Of a DNA stretch of 64,000 nt, positions 43,766-56,800 are shown piece by piece. Position numbers and translations under genes: made by a program. The stretch is from Dacryopinax spathularia. Taxonomy: Eukaryota > Basidiomycota > Dacrymycetes > Dacrymycetales > Dacrymycetaceae. Below the pieces are notes generated by a model. The model had not been told where the DNA came from. It did no database searches and was given only the letters and a program-made list of their open reading frames with translations. The stretch covers positions 992,001 to 1,056,000 of the forward strand of contig JBBPFI010000004.1 of assembly GCA_037974965.1 (NCBI GenBank). Reading direction: 5' to 3'. The number at the start of each line of letters is the position of its first letter. Within the stretch, counting starts at the first letter, position 1.

Positions 43766-46700
43766 ATGCACGGAACCGCTCATCGGGGCACACCGCCGCC
43801 CTCCGCCGTGTCGACTGCTACCGGACCACCACCACCCTCCGCTGTGCCTGCTCTTTCTTCGGGACCAACAACTAGCTTCGCCTCTAGTGGCGCGACGGCC
43901 TCCTCCGACCCAAACGCATCTTCATCTGCTCCGACCACCGGAGAGCCGACTTACACAAGAGACCGAGAGAGGGCGAGTCCCCCCTCTGCTTCGGACTCGG
44001 CACGGCTGGCACCCCTCGCTCAACATAGCTCGGCGGTAGACGATCGACGCTACCTGGAGCCCTCTTCGCCCAGATCAGCACATCTCCCCGCCATATCGCA
44101 TGCCAGGGCTGGTCCGTCCCCCATGTCATCCTCCCATAATGCTGGAAACCCCGCTCACAATAGTGGCGGACACCAGCACACCCACCCAGGGCCACCGCTC
44201 AGGCAGATGTCGAACCCTGGCTACGGTGCACCTCCGGCAGGCCATTACGCGTCCTCGAACGGCGCGATGATGCACTCTCAGATGGCTTACGCCTCCCAAA
44301 ATCCTGCCTATGCGCACGTGCAAGGTCAGGCGGCCTATGGTGCGTCCACGGGCTCGCCTTCCATCGCCGGCAGCGCGCAGCAGTTCGCATATGCTCCGAT
44401 GCACAGCCCGGTTGGATACGGCGCGGCCGCCCAAAGAGGACCTCCGCAACAGTCGACATACAACTACCCAAGTTATGCATCGCCGTACGGCGCGCAAGTC
44501 GCACGCGCTACGCAGTCGCCGACCGAGATTCAGTCGCCGATCGGAGCTGGTGGACGTTACCCGATGCACCCCAGCCCAGCTGAAATACCTCCATCGCATA
44601 CACCTACCCTAGGACCTCCGAAGAACCGCAAGCGCAAGTCGATCGGGGACAAGGGAGGCGACAGTCCAGATGATGAGGGCTCAGCGGGGGAGATGACGCC
44701 GGGGGGGTCTGCTGCAGACAGGGCGTCGAAGAGAACCAAAACGCAGAGGGCTTGTGACCCATGCCGACGAAAAAAGATCAGGTGCGTGGACCTCATCTCA
44801 CGAGGATGGGCAGGAACTGACACGCGCTTGCAGGTGTGATATTCTGCCTGACAGCGACCCACCTCAGTGTCAACATTGTAAACAATACGGATTCGATTGT
44901 ACATTCTTCCTGCCTATTACCGAAACACGCTTCAAGAAAAAGAAAGAGATGGAGGAGGCCGCTAAGGCGAAGGAACGGGCGGAGTCGCAGATGGAGGACG
45001 AGGCTGCGCGGTCTCCGGTGACCAAGGAGAGCCAGATCAGGGGCGATGTCAAAATCTATGGTGCGTGGCGAGCCTTCCGGGAAAAGTGTCTAGCTTACCA
45101 TTGTACCAGGGCCGACTTCTCTACACTATTTGGTCCACGCAACGAACAATGTGCCGCGACAAGCCTTTGATCGTTATGATACTCGTTGGAACGTCTCTCT
45201 GAAAATTGGGCCTAAAGGCGATGGTTTCATTCATGTGAACGAGCCAGAACCGAACCCTAGTGACGAGGAGGGCGTGAAGCGAGAATCAGAAGCGATCAGA
45301 GAGCTAGACCGGACGACGATGGAGCAGCTTATCAACAAGTTCTTCGAGGAAGTCTACCCGTGCTACCCGGTCTTGACGAAAGAAGAGTTCATTGATCAGG
45401 TGGAGACATTCCCAGACGAGCGATTCGTGTTGTACGCTGTTGCACTCGCGTCCGCGTCTCGTCGCGGTGTCTCCCAAGACCAATTTGAGTCTCTTCGATC
45501 TACGCTGAACCATATCATGCGTGGCCAAGATACGCTGTCTGTCTCCAACGTGCCCAACGTCCAAGGCTTGTTGATCATGCAGATGTGCTTTGACACGCAT
45601 GCCACGTATATGACTCAGCCCGCAACAGCCAACTATCTCCGTACAGGCGCTGTGAGCACATGTACCCTTTCGCCATGTAGGGCGAGTTTGCTGACCACCG
45701 ATCTCCGTAGGCTATCCGGATGGTTAGTTGAACGTTCTCTTCTGAAAGACTCCTCTAAGCATGATTATCTAGGCACAAGATATGGGTATGCATCGTGCCG
45801 AGTCCGGTGCGATCAAGCATTACCTTAATCGCCGTCGGCGAGTTTGGGCCTGCGCTCTCGTCGCGGACAGATGGCGAGTCCGCTGTACTACAGAAACGTA
45901 TGCGCGAGCTAAACAGAGTTCAGGATGGCGGCTGCTATGGGTCACCCATACATGATCGATAGGCTCGACTGCGACGTCCGCCTGCCCACAGAAGAGCCGT
46001 ACGAAGAAGGCAAGCCTCGACCCCTGGCTTACCTGGGGCAAATGGTGCAGCTTTCACTCATCCTGGGTGATGTTCTAAAAACGATATACGGGTACGCGTT
46101 ATCGCTCCAGGTGGCCGAGTACTAGTTGCTAAATGTTCCGTGATAGACCGACCGGAATCGACAAGGCGAAGGACGAGGAACTTGAAGCTATCGTCAAGCG
46201 CCTGGATGACTGGAAAGCCAATTGCCCAGAAGACATGCGGTTCTCAGTGGAAACCAAGTCGATACATGCTGGTATGGAACATATTCAGCACCTTCTGAAA
46301 GACACTGCATGCTGACCTGTTGCGAAGGTATCCTGCATATGATGCACACTTGTATCTCCATCATCTTCTGGCGTGTCTTCATGCGGATCACCTACCGGTG
46401 CCCTGTGCACATTAAATTCAGCTTGACTGTCGAGCGATGGACCTCGCTCGTGCAAGCGTCAAAAGAAGCTGTCGCGTGGTTCTGCCAAAATACGTACATT
46501 TACGATATGTGGTGGGTCATATCGTACAACCTGATCTCTATCTCCCTTTGTCTGGTAAGCCATCTATGTGATGTGCGGATACATGTGTTCTCACGCCCCT
46601 TCATTAGTTCCAGACCTGGACTAGGCGAAAAGACGCAGAAGCCGCAGAGGCTCTCAAAAGGCTTCGTGATGCCACGCAGGAATGCGAGAATGCAATGGGA

Positions 46701-47536
46701 ACGGAACAACAGAAGAGCCGCCGGAAGGTTCGTGTACGTTTCGCTGTCCAGGAGATGAATCTAATGCCTTATTACAGACGTCGGAGCTGATTTCGCTTCT
46801 GTGTGAAGCTACACAGAGTGCAGCCACCGAAAAAGAAACAGCGATTCTCAATCCTACAGCTGGTGTCGCGTTACGAGACCAGCCGACCCCAATGGTGTTC
46901 AAGAAGGATCCAAGCCGACCAGGCGGAGGAGTCTACGTGCTCGACAAGGCCGTCGACCTACAGAAGCACAAGGACCTGCCACCTGGTACCTTCCTGGTCG
47001 AGGAACGAGCTGCTCGACGTGCAGACGACACGACATCGCCTTCTTCGCAAGCTTCTGGACCCGGACAATCGATCACCATGAACCCTGGCAATTACGCCGG
47101 AGATAGTGCCGCGCAACTAGACTTCATCGGCGCGTACATGAATCCTATGCCGAGCATGTCTATGGTCGGTCAACCGCATCAAAGCAGCATTGTGAGCGGG
47201 ATGGAGAACCTGAATCCTGTGCTTGCTATGTCGGACGATGCTGCGCAACAAGTCACCCTGATGAATACGCTTGGCCAAGATCTCTCTGAATTTGGAAATG
47301 TTGCCATCGGTGATGCTTCGCTGTTCAACACCCTCCCAGGGGGCATGGCTAACTGGGGTAAGTGTTCTCTTGAGCCGGCGAAACCGCATTGATTAATTGC
47401 AGGGCTAGCAGAAGACTGGGGCGTCTACTTCTCCGGAAATCGCCAGTTCCAAGGCTACCAGTACCCCACGGAAATCCCCGGCTCGGCGAGCGTAGCCGAC
47501 CAAGACCCCTTGAATATTCCCCAGCCTCCACAGTGA
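43766..47536 (+). CDS. Zn2Cys6 fungal transcription factor, 1083 aa
   Basis: Eleven exons: 43766..44781, 44834..45060, 45110..45651, 45711..45722, 45773..45873, 45924..46091, 46147..46271, 46328..46554, 46608..46727, 46778..47357 and 47403..47536. A long Ser/Pro/Ala/Tyr-rich N-terminus precedes a basic stretch (KNRKRKS) and the zinc cluster C330-x2-C333-x6-C340-x10-C351-x2-C354-x6-C361 (RACDPCRRKKIRC), followed by a basic linker. The fungal-specific regulator middle domain is clear: FFEEVYPCYPVLTKEEFID, AIRMAQDMGMHR, RRVWACALVADRW, HPYMIDRLDCDVRLP. It should bind CGG-type DNA sites and act in the nucleus; its targets are unknown. One exon is only 12 nt, and the intron at 45874-45923 appears to be of the GC-AG class. 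Which pathway it controls cannot be told from context. Confidence 0.9.
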
Positions 47537-47847
47537 TGTGATCGATCTTCTGCGTGCCTCCTTTTGCTTTTGGATGGATGGGTAGTAGCATTGCGTTCCG
47601 AGTTCGGTCCCCCCTCTCCGTTGTGTGTCGTTACCATATCATGTATCCGACCAACACCCCGTGTTTCTATAGTAGATAGCGCGATGTCACCCCCATCCAC
47701 GCATGTAGTTTCGCGATTCTTGAGGGTATAATAGATGGATTTTTTCCTCATCGGCCCATTGAAGCCGCGTTCCTCGTAACTCGCTACCGTTTCCAGTGAT
47801 GTCCAAGCTTACCTGGGCCTAGCTAAGCGTCCCAAGCCATGTACCGA
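47537..47847. other. 3' intergenic stretch after the regulator
   Basis: I see no gene. It should contain the 3' UTR and polyadenylation site of the regulator. T-rich tracts are present but no defined signal is called. Confidence 0.35.
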
Positions 47848-48027
47848 TTGACGAACGTTTATCTGCCCGCATTGTGCGTCGTTAGGAGCGGCGACCTGAA
47901 GTCTCAAGTGCTAGGCGGGATATGCTGTGTCAACCCATTGACGAACGTTTATCTGCCCGCATTGTGCGTCGTTAGGAGCGGCGACCTGAAGTCTCAAGTG
48001 CTAGGCGGGATATGCTGTGTCAACCCA
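47848..48027. repeat. Perfect 90-bp tandem duplication
   Basis: A 90-bp unit starting TTGACGAACGTTTATCTGCC occurs twice back to back, 47848-47937 and 47938-48027, with no mismatch by eye. It lies between convergent gene ends. Identity suggests a recent slippage event (or an assembly artefact). Confidence 0.9.
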
Positions 48028-48398
48028 ACCGAGAAGTTGGACAGGAGGGCGACGGCCAGCCCGCTTGAATTGCTCGGTTGGGATGTGAATGCTCATAGCT
48101 ACAGCTTCGTGCTCACCTATACAAAAAGCTCGGACTTGGCGAAGGGAAGTTGAATTGAGAACGCGATCCCAATCATCGCTAGCTTAGGAGGGCTATCGGC
48201 CCGCTGCGTGGCTGATACACTGTTTGATGGTTCGTCTGGCTTGTCGCCGAAATAGGATCTCTCCAGCCCCGCAGGCGCTCGATACGCCGCACTCCGTTGT
48301 CAAATGCGGTTGATGGGATAAATGCAATAACATTGTTTTCTGAGCCTACACGCACTATACAGAAAATCCTTTTCTCCAGCTGATCAAGCTTCCGTTTT

Positions 48399-49198
48399 CT
48401 AGCCAATACGGAGGCCCAGGACAAGCCCGGCAAGGAAGGAGGCCCTCTGCTGGAAGTCGGCGAGAAGGAAGCTGACTAGCCAGTTCCAAAGCGAGGTGAT
48501 CGTAGGTGGGCGCCTGGTACCGTCCGGACCGACGGAGGAGAAGAGGCTGTCGAACCTTGCTGAAGCCTTGTCCCAGTTGATGCTGATCAGCGAGAGGGAG
48601 TTGAAGTACTGTATTCTGATTAGAAGGCCAGAACGAAGTGGATGACCAATGGGACTCACCTGTAGAAGCACGAAAATACCGCCCAGGACGAATGCCAACA
48701 TCTTCGCGCCTTTCTTGATGAAGACGCCTGCGCAAATACCGCAGACGGCACCAAATGACAGTTCATACACGTTCAATATCGATTCGGCCTCAGGAGGGGA
48801 TGGTAGGTCCCTCGGAGGAGGAGTGACAGGAGCTGTGGTTCGATTTCAGTCCAATGGGAGTCGGCTGTCAAAGCGGCATGCGTACTTTCGCACAACACGG
48901 GTCGCTTAAGGAACGCCGATGTTCCCAATACGGTCGGTATGGCTGCCAAAGCTCCCAGCCCAATGATCGGGGATGACCATCTGCCGGACGAGCCATACGA
49001 CTGCCTAGCAGTAGCTCGGACGACAGCTCCGGTAGAGTACTTTGCCCCACTCGCGCTGCTGCGGAATGCTTGCCCAGCATTGGCGGACCAGGACGAGCGC
49101 GTTGCCGCCGCGAATCTAGTGAAGCCAGCAGGCTGGAATGCCGCCCTTAAGAAGCTGGTTGCAAACATGGTCGATAGACGGTAGGCAGAGAGCGACAA
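48399..49198 (-). CDS. FUN14-family mitochondrial membrane protein, 231 aa
   Basis: Three exons on the minus strand: 49198..48886, 48832..48660 and 48608..48399, in phase. The N-terminus is basic and Ser/Ala-rich without acidic residues (FLRAAFQPAGFTRFAAATR), which fits mitochondrial targeting. The FUN14 core is VYELSFGAVCGICAGVFIKK, GAKMLAFVLGGIFVLLQ and the SLISINWDKA block, followed by a C-terminal hydrophobic segment with a glycine-bearing end (FLAGLVLGLRIG). FUNDC1 of animals is a mitophagy receptor in the outer membrane; whether this fungal member does that is unknown. No clear LC3-interacting motif was noticed. The start lies 230 bp from the divergent phosphatase gene. Initiation at the downstream MFATSFLRA methionine is also possible. 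Confidence 0.85.
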
Positions 49199-49428
49199 AT
49201 TGGCAGTCCAAAGCTCAAGGGTGGAATGTCAACCACCGCAGCCCAACCCATGATCGGGCGCGCTACGATGGACAGCCATGACGTACATAGGGTTCTGCTA
49301 AACCGGGTTAGGGACATCGCCTCGACCATATACCCCACAAACGCCTCATCCCCTATTACTGTACACCTATTACACCTATTGTCTCTACACTTGAGTTCTG
49401 ATTGGACTCGTCAACCTTTCTGCTTGTG
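49199..49428. promoter_or_regulatory. Bidirectional promoter, FUN14 and Sac2-type genes
   Basis: Only 230 bp separate two divergent start codons, so the two genes must share one promoter region. The right part has a T/C tract with repeated TATTACACC-like words near 49360-49385. Confidence 0.55.
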
Positions 49429-52400
49429 ATGTCTCTCTTTGGTCACCATACTGCCCGAGAGGGCTCGATTGGCTCATTGAGCGAACTAAGCGGCCACGGT
49501 CTTCCCCCCTCCCTGACCATACCACCTGTACCGCACCCTTCACCGCACTCGAAGCTCGGCCTCATCTCGACCTCGGATGGCCTGCTAATTACTCCAGCAG
49601 CAACGGGATCCGATAATGTAGAGATTGCCAAGATTCCATGGGGGAAAGAGGGAAAGGTGGTCCTGATGAAGACGAGGAACCCCTATCGGACGGGGCACGC
49701 GACCGTGCCAGGCATTGTGGGCATCCTTCACCTGTTCAATCGTGAGTCAATGGACTACCATGGCCATGCTCCCGTCTTTTACCGGGAGCCAGTATCTTAT
49801 CTGCTCGTTGTCTCCAGCGCCGTGCAAGTGGGGAACTGTAAGTCTGAACCCTCGTCCCGCTGGCTTCGCCCACTGAGTAGCAGCAGTGCTCGAGCCAGGC
49901 CGAACCATCTACTGTGTCAAGGATGTAACCGCCATACCCCTGGAAGAGTCAAAGGCCGCTGCATCTCTCAAGCTTCTAGCTCGCAAGCCAGGGACTGGGC
50001 CCGTACCAGAGGATTCGGATTCTGACACTGACGATACCGACACCGACACCGACGAGGGAGGAACGCCCGTGGAGCCAGATGTAGCTCAGGCAGCCACTCT
50101 GTCAAGCACGGCTTCACCGCAAGGTACACTCAAACCGCCCTCGAGCAGCTCAGCGCGACCAAAGAAGCTACTAGACATGAACCGACGTCTTTCATTCTGG
50201 CGCAAAGTTGCGAGGAGACAGCAGCCGTTACCAGCTCCGATCAGTCCTTTGGCAGACGAAGTCGAGGAAGAGAAGAGGCTTCAAGAGCCTAATCCTGCTG
50301 CCGCTGCTACGTTGGCAGCTGTAGGAGGTCCTGAAGATGGTGGTGCTGGGAAGGGCAATACTCCTGCAGGCAACGAAAGACTCGCGGATGTGGAGAAGAA
50401 GATCGTGAGGGAGTGTATAAGGCTCTGGACACAAGGCGGGATGTTCTACGCTTATGATTTCGGTGCGCATTCCAGAATTGCTCGGATTCCGGAGGTTATT
50501 GAGCGCATATATGCAGACATTACCCGCGGTCTACAGAGGAAGTACGACATCAACTCCGCTAAGCGACAACAGGAGGAACTGTTGACCGAGATCGCTGGGC
50601 CCAAGTCGTCCGAGAGCATACCGCAGGTTGTGAGACCGTTCACGGAGCCGAATGCTCAACTCCCACTCTGGCGTCGGGTGGACCAGAAATATTGGTGGAA
50701 CCGGAGTATGACAGCCGATTTTGTTGACGCTGGCGTAAGTCCTCCAAAGTCTTACGGCCCGGAACGGAGCTGAAAAGTCAAACAGCTGCACTCCTACGTA
50801 TTGCCTATCATGAACGGCTTCGTCGAGATGTCAACTTTCCATCTACCCATACCCGGATCCGATGCAGACACCCAGATTGTACCGATCGGGTTCATGATCA
50901 TATCAAGACGCTCATGCCAACGGCCTGGGCTACGATATCAAAGAAGAGGCATCGACGACCATGGCAACGTAGCAAACTTCGTGGAAACGGAGACGATTGT
51001 TTCGGTCGAGGTGAGCGCATATATGCGCCTAACTGTGCCTCTTGGATCTGACAGTCCTCAAGCGGGACGGTCGGAAGAACGTCTTCTCTTATATCCAAAT
51101 AAGAGGATCAAGTGAGTTTACTACGCATCGACGCATATACCTAACGCATGCTGAACAAACGATTAGTACCATTATACTGGAGCCAGCCTCAGCCTGGCTT
51201 GCAGCTTAAGCCGATACCCAGACTGGATCGACCGCTAGCTGACTCATCGGAGATCATGAGGAAACACTTTATGAAGCTATCTCAGTACTGGCCGATAGTG
51301 AGCATAAATCCTGCGTTGTCTGAAGTTTGCTCATCTGCGAGACAGACAATCGTGAACCTCGCCGAGCTGACCGGCAAAGAGTCAGTAGTTACTCTTGCGT
51401 ATCGTGAGCTCGCCCAAGGGCTTAATATGAAGGAGGTCAAGTATACCGAGTGAGTCAGCAGGGACGAGCCGTCCATGAGATACCCTAACGACGACGCTAG
51501 GTTCGACTTCCATCACGAGTGCAAGGGCATGAAGTAAGTCTACGTACCCTCAACGCCTGTCAGACGCTGAACCCAACTTGCATAGGTACGAGAACATTTC
51601 CAAGCTAATCAATGCTTTGGAGGGAACTTTCCAGTCACAAGGGTGAGCGGAGCCCTTGCCTCTTGATAGGAACCAGCTGACCATCTTGCAGCTTCTTCTG
51701 GGCAAACGGAGAAGACGTGCTGAACGAACAGAAAGGCACTTTCCGAACAAACTGCATAGACTGCTTAGATCGGACGAACGTTGTCCAGGTTCGTCTCTTC
51801 TGTTCCTTGTACTTGCGCAAGACTGAGCGCGGTTATGCAGTCTGCCTTCTCCAGACATGTCCTAGAGCAACAACTGCAGGCTGTGGCGCTCCTGGGTTCT
51901 TCCGACCAGGGAAAAACTGAGCAAGAAGTTGTCTTCAATACTGTATGGGCGAACAACGGAGACGCTATCAGCAGAGCCTAGTATGTGCTTGAGCGGTGGT
52001 ATCATCCATGTACTCATGACCTTGAGCAGCGCCGGTACCTCTGCCCTGAAAGGTGACTTCACAAGGTGAGCTGCAGATACACCCAGCCGGACTCCCGGCT
52101 TACATCTTCTGCAGAACCGGAAAGCGCGATATCAACGGAATGCTGAACGACGGCATGAACTCCCTTGCTCGCCTGTATTCCTCGGCATTTGCGGATTACT
52201 TCACTCAAGCAGTAATCGACTTCACGATGGGCAACAGGAACCTGTCAGTCTTCAGCGAGTTCTTGGAGAAGCTACAATCGACCGACCCTGGCGAGATGTT
52301 GCATCTGTCCAAGATTCGGGCAGCCGCAAGTACGTGTTTTGGTTGGCGACGACCTCGTTCCCCTCTGATCGAGCGCGTTTAGTTGAGACATGCGCATCTC

Positions 52401-53265
52401 ACGTACTGCCGGAGGGCGAGATACTCCTTGGCGGATGGACACTGTTTTCTCCAGCAGAGTTGGATACCAAGCTGGGTAAACGGTTTGAGGAGAAGATCTT
52501 GTTGCTCAGCTCAAAGGCTTTGTATATCAACGTAAGCATGCCATTGTAAGGTCACGATCACAATGCCTGACCGCGTGGCAGAGCTATGATTACGCACTCG
52601 ACAAGGTTGTGATGGCAACGCGTGTTCCGTTGAGCGATATAACCAGCATACAGAAAGGTAGGATACATTCCTAGTCAACCGGACCATATCTTACGTTCTT
52701 CCAGGAGCATACATTCTCTCCACCCTCCAAGAAGCGGCACGCGATCCGGCGGAGAACTATGGCCTGTTGATCACCTGGAAGACGAGTCATCTCACGCGGC
52801 GGATGACAAGCTATTCGTTACGGAATAAGCCCGAGGCGCTTGACGTACAAGACGTCAATGCGAAGAAGGGCGTTATCCGACCGTCCATTGCACGGAGTAA
52901 CACCGCCGGCTCTCTGGGCAAAGGTCTGCCGGAAGAGACACAGTTTGCTGCATTCAAGGCCCTCCCCACCAGCACGAGCGCAGCGGGCGCCGGGTTGGAT
53001 GCCGTACCGGTCACGTCCTGCAAACAAGCCGTGGATGTCATTGTTGACACGATCGTGCGAGCTTGCAAGGAGACGGAAGCACCGCAGACACAACGGGCAG
53101 ACTTTGTTAGGGTGCAGGACATTATAAGGTTAGCTTCTATGTGCCTGACACGCGTCAACATTCCCGCTGACGTCGACCTGTCAATCTAGCTTGGCCGAAG
53201 CCCAGCGGCAGACCTCGGCATATGCCAAGCTGGAGTACTACCTGAAACGCAGGCTGTGGTTGTAG
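49429..53265 (+). CDS. SAC-domain phosphoinositide phosphatase, Sac2/INPP5F type, 987 aa
   Basis: Eighteen exons: 49429..49741, 49793..49837, 49887..50462, 50517..50734, 50786..51010, 51063..51111, 51167..51297, 51346..51449, 51501..51533, 51586..51642, 51692..51788, 51841..51980, 52030..52065, 52115..52329, 52383..52531, 52582..52657, 52705..53128 and 53190..53265. SAC-domain landmarks: MFYAYDFDITRGLQRKY, LPLWRRVDQKYWWNRSM, NVANFVETETIVSVE, the RGSIPLYWSQ motif, FDFHHECKGMKYENI and the catalytic CX5R loop RTNCIDCLDRTNVVQ (around residues 605-611). After it come ALKGDFTRTGKRDINGMLND and a C-terminal hSac2-like domain (ILLGGWTLFSP, KVVMATRVPLSDI). Animal Sac2 removes the 4-phosphate from PI4P on endosomes; the same is likely here. 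An acidic Asp/Thr insert lies near residue 160. Confidence 0.9.
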
Positions 53266-53837
53266 CATTGTTGTCAAGAAGGCCATACCTGGCAATTGGA
53301 TTTGACTGGCGAAGAGAGAGCGAATAATTACAAGAGAGGGATATTTACGAATAAGTAGGTAGTACAAGCTGCGCCTGAGGAAGTGGCTGCAGCGTTAAAT
53401 GACGGCGAGGGAAGGTGTATCGAATTGCCGATGGTGATGATGTTTAATGAAAGCAGAGGAGGGTACGAAGAGGAATTGTCTATGACAGATAAGCAGGATA
53501 ACATAAGTCAGGGAGAGCGGGTAAAGGACCACGAACGGTCCAGGCGAAGGGTATCAAAGAGCTTGAATGGGTATCACTTCCGGCGCCGAGAGAAATCCGT
53601 TGAGAGAGGGTGAACTCGAGTGAAGAGGGTGTGTGGTGTTGGGCATAGTCGAAGTGTCCGGTTGTTAGAATTACCGCTTAAGAGCGGGCGGAATAGCGTA
53701 GAATCCGTTGAGAGCCGTTGGCCCTCTTGTTCAAGAAAAGTGCATTGTCCGTCGTTAAACTGCTTGGGGGCGCCGAGGTCCACCGTCGAAAGTCGAAAGT
53801 AAGAGAGAGTCTTGCAATTGCGGCCCATCCATCCTCC
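53266..53837. other. Convergent 3' region, 570 bp
   Basis: No gene seen between the stops of the phosphatase and LIM genes. It should carry both 3' UTRs. A 76-codon frame at 53383 has no domain. Confidence 0.4.
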
Positions 53838-56800
53838 TTATTTCTTGCCCGCGCTAAGCCCACGCACAAGATCGACAAACCTCGTCTTGCGCTTCGCAGC
53901 CATCGTCTCCGACCTCAAAAACTCGGGCCCCGTCGGGCTGCCCGTAAGCGCCGCCACCCCATGTCGCTCACACAGCTTCCTGCCCCTAACCTCCCAGTAC
54001 TCCTCCAGCCTCTCCCCGCACATTGGGTCATCACACACCAAATGCTCCGGATGGAATCTCACCCCCTCGTGCGTGACCGCACACGGCCCCTCGATCGGCT
54101 GCCCACAGGCCGGTGAGGCGCAGAGCGAGCCGTTCCGCGCATGATAATGATACGCGCAGAAAGGTTTGCCCTCAAACACGTAGAACGTCTTATCCGGGAA
54201 CGGCTGCTTGCAAGTATCGCACGAAAAACAGTCTCGGTGATACTTGCCCTTGAGCTGGCCGTCGGAGGAGGAGACGGCGTGTCGCTCGATCGGGAGGTCG
54301 CAGCGCCGACATTTGGGGAGATAGAGCTCTTTCCAGTCGCGTTCGCAGAGCACGCCGGAGGACTCGCGTTGGATCCACCTGCCGTCTAGGATCTTAAGAC
54401 CGCATTTCACGCACGTGCGCTCTTTTGAACGCGCTTTGTCTTTCCGCCGCTGGCGGTCTTTGGCGGTGTCTTTGCTCGATGCGGCAGGGGTGGTATGACT
54501 CCGCTGAGGCAACTTGATCCTTTCCCTCTCCCTTTCCCTCTCCCGCTCTCGTTCCCGATCACGTTCCGAGCCCTCAGTGGCGGCAGAAGAAGGCTCCTCA
54601 ACAAGCGTCTCCATCCCCCCAACCTCGATCGCGCCCGTAGACTTACTCGTCGACCTCGGACTAGCGCCAAACGACGAAGAAGCGGAGGAAGCAGAGGCCG
54701 AACTCGCTTTCCTGCTCGCGCTCGCACTGGCACTGCCAGAGGCAGACGAAGACGTGCCGGGGATAGGGAAGGGCAGGTCACTGCTACCCTGCGAGTAGAG
54801 CGAAGCGACGGACTGGGAGTGGATGCCCTGCCTCGCTGTTCCTCTCAGCTCCGCTGGGCCCGGATCCGTAGGGCTGCGTTCGGGTCTGACCGAGTGCGGC
54901 TGTTTCTGCCCTTGACAGGGAAGGGGAGGGGGAGGAGGAGGAGGGGGAAGGTCTTTGGTTCGGCGGTGAGAAGAAGTGGCGGAGCTGCTGGCTGTGGCGC
55001 TGGAATCACGTCGGCGGTAGGCGAGCTCGCTGAATTGAGGGGAAGAGGGAACGGGGGAAGGGGGGTCGAGCGAGGCCGAAGCCGGCGCAGACGGCGTGGC
55101 CGACGTTGGACCAGAGGCCGAAGCCGGGGCTGAGGCGGGACCCGAAGCCGAGGTCGAGGCTGGGCCTGTGGCAGGAGCAGGAGGAGGAGAGGCGAAACTC
55201 CCCTTCACCGAATCACTCGGACTCGGCGTCGGTAACTGCTCCTTCTGCTCCTTCTGCTGCTCCTTCTGCTGCCCGCTCGCCCCAGCAGAGGGCTTGGAAA
55301 CAAGCTGCTTATACCTCTCAAAAAACGGCAAGCGCGGCGTAGTCCCCCCCGGACTAGGCTGAGCGGCCTCCACGCTCGTCTTGAGCGGTGGCAAGGGGAT
55401 GGTGATTGTCAGTGGCTGCGAGGGGGAGGTGTCCGCTTCGCTTGTATGCGAGGCATGCGAGGCGCGGGAGGAGGAGATGGAGGAAGCGAGGGAGCGTTTC
55501 TTTTCGGGGATCTTGAGGGGTGTTATGGCTGGTAGGCTTAGGTCGAGCGAGGGGCGGGAGTTGGTGCTGCTGCTTGTGCGGGTTGGAAGGGGTTGGTCGT
55601 CTAGCGAGGGGCGGCGGTACGAGGAGGAAGAGGGGTGGTCGAGCGAAGGACGGTCAGGTTGGTCAAGCGAGTATTTCCTTCCTCCTGCTCCTTCGAGGGA
55701 CGGCCGATCCAGAGAAGGTCTTGGTGATGGTGAAGGTGATGGCTGCCCGGAGGGGGGAAGAGGGAGTTGGTGCGCCTGCCCACTTGTACTTGTGCTAGCA
55801 TTCGATGGCCGGCGATAAGACTGAACATTCGGGTTGAGCGGGGAAGGAGTCCTCGCTGGTGGATATGTCGGTGAGGGATGTCCTAGCGAGGCCGAGCTGG
55901 GCGAGAGCGGGGAATGCGGGGAGGTGGAATGAGGAGAGAGGGAGAGGAAGGATGGGGATCCTATAGTGGTACCACAGTGCTGGTTAGTAACCGCGACCTA
56001 ATCGCTGATGATGAATGATGCGCACCTCCCGAACTCGGCCCTGGAGCATGTAAGCCCACCGCATTCGCCCCCTCAACATCTACCGGTGCCAACCCATGCT
56101 GCCTCAACCCTCCCCCTCCTGCTCCTCCTGCTGCTCTTCGTGACTGCGCCGCGAGCGAATGAGAATGAGAATGGGCAAACATGGCTGCTTGCGCTGCGGC
56201 TGCGAACGCGCGTCGGCCGACGCCGGCCATCCCTGCCGTTCCGCCCGACGCGGTGTTGGGTTGGGCCGGTGGTGGGAGGGGTTGTTGTTGAGCGGGTAGG
56301 TGTTGGCCGGGTTGGAGGTGGAGCTGTTCTTGTTGGTGTGGGTAGTGTTGTTGCTGTTGTTGTTGTTGTGGATGGTGTTGGTGGTGCTGGTGGACGGAGC
56401 GCGACGAGTGATGTGAAGGCACAGGCGAAGGCACACGGGGTGCTTGTCCTCCCGTCGGGGAAGAGAGCGAGAGCGAGCGAGGGATGTTGATGCTATCCGC
56501 CCGAACAGAAGACGAAGAAGCAGCGGGGAAGGCGACCGAGCTGGCCACGCTTGGGTTATGCACGTGGAGAGGCATCGTCGGCCTTGACGGGCCTGCTACG
56601 GCGAGCGCGGGCGTGGAGCGGCCGCTTTGACTTGCTGTGGGCGTTGACGGTGATGGGGATGGGACGGGCGGGACGGGCGAAGGAGAGCGCGCGTTCCGTA
56701 CGGGGGTGATAGCGGGCGTTGGGAGCGTGCTTGAACCTTGTACGCGGGAGGAAGAGGACACGGACGCGGCTGGCGAGCTTGGCCTGGGTCGCCTTTCCAC

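Noticed and set aside
54495-55133. Plus-strand 212-codon ORF
   Set aside because: It is the shadow of the Ser/Pro-rich coding strand of the LIM gene and consists of Arg/Gly runs.
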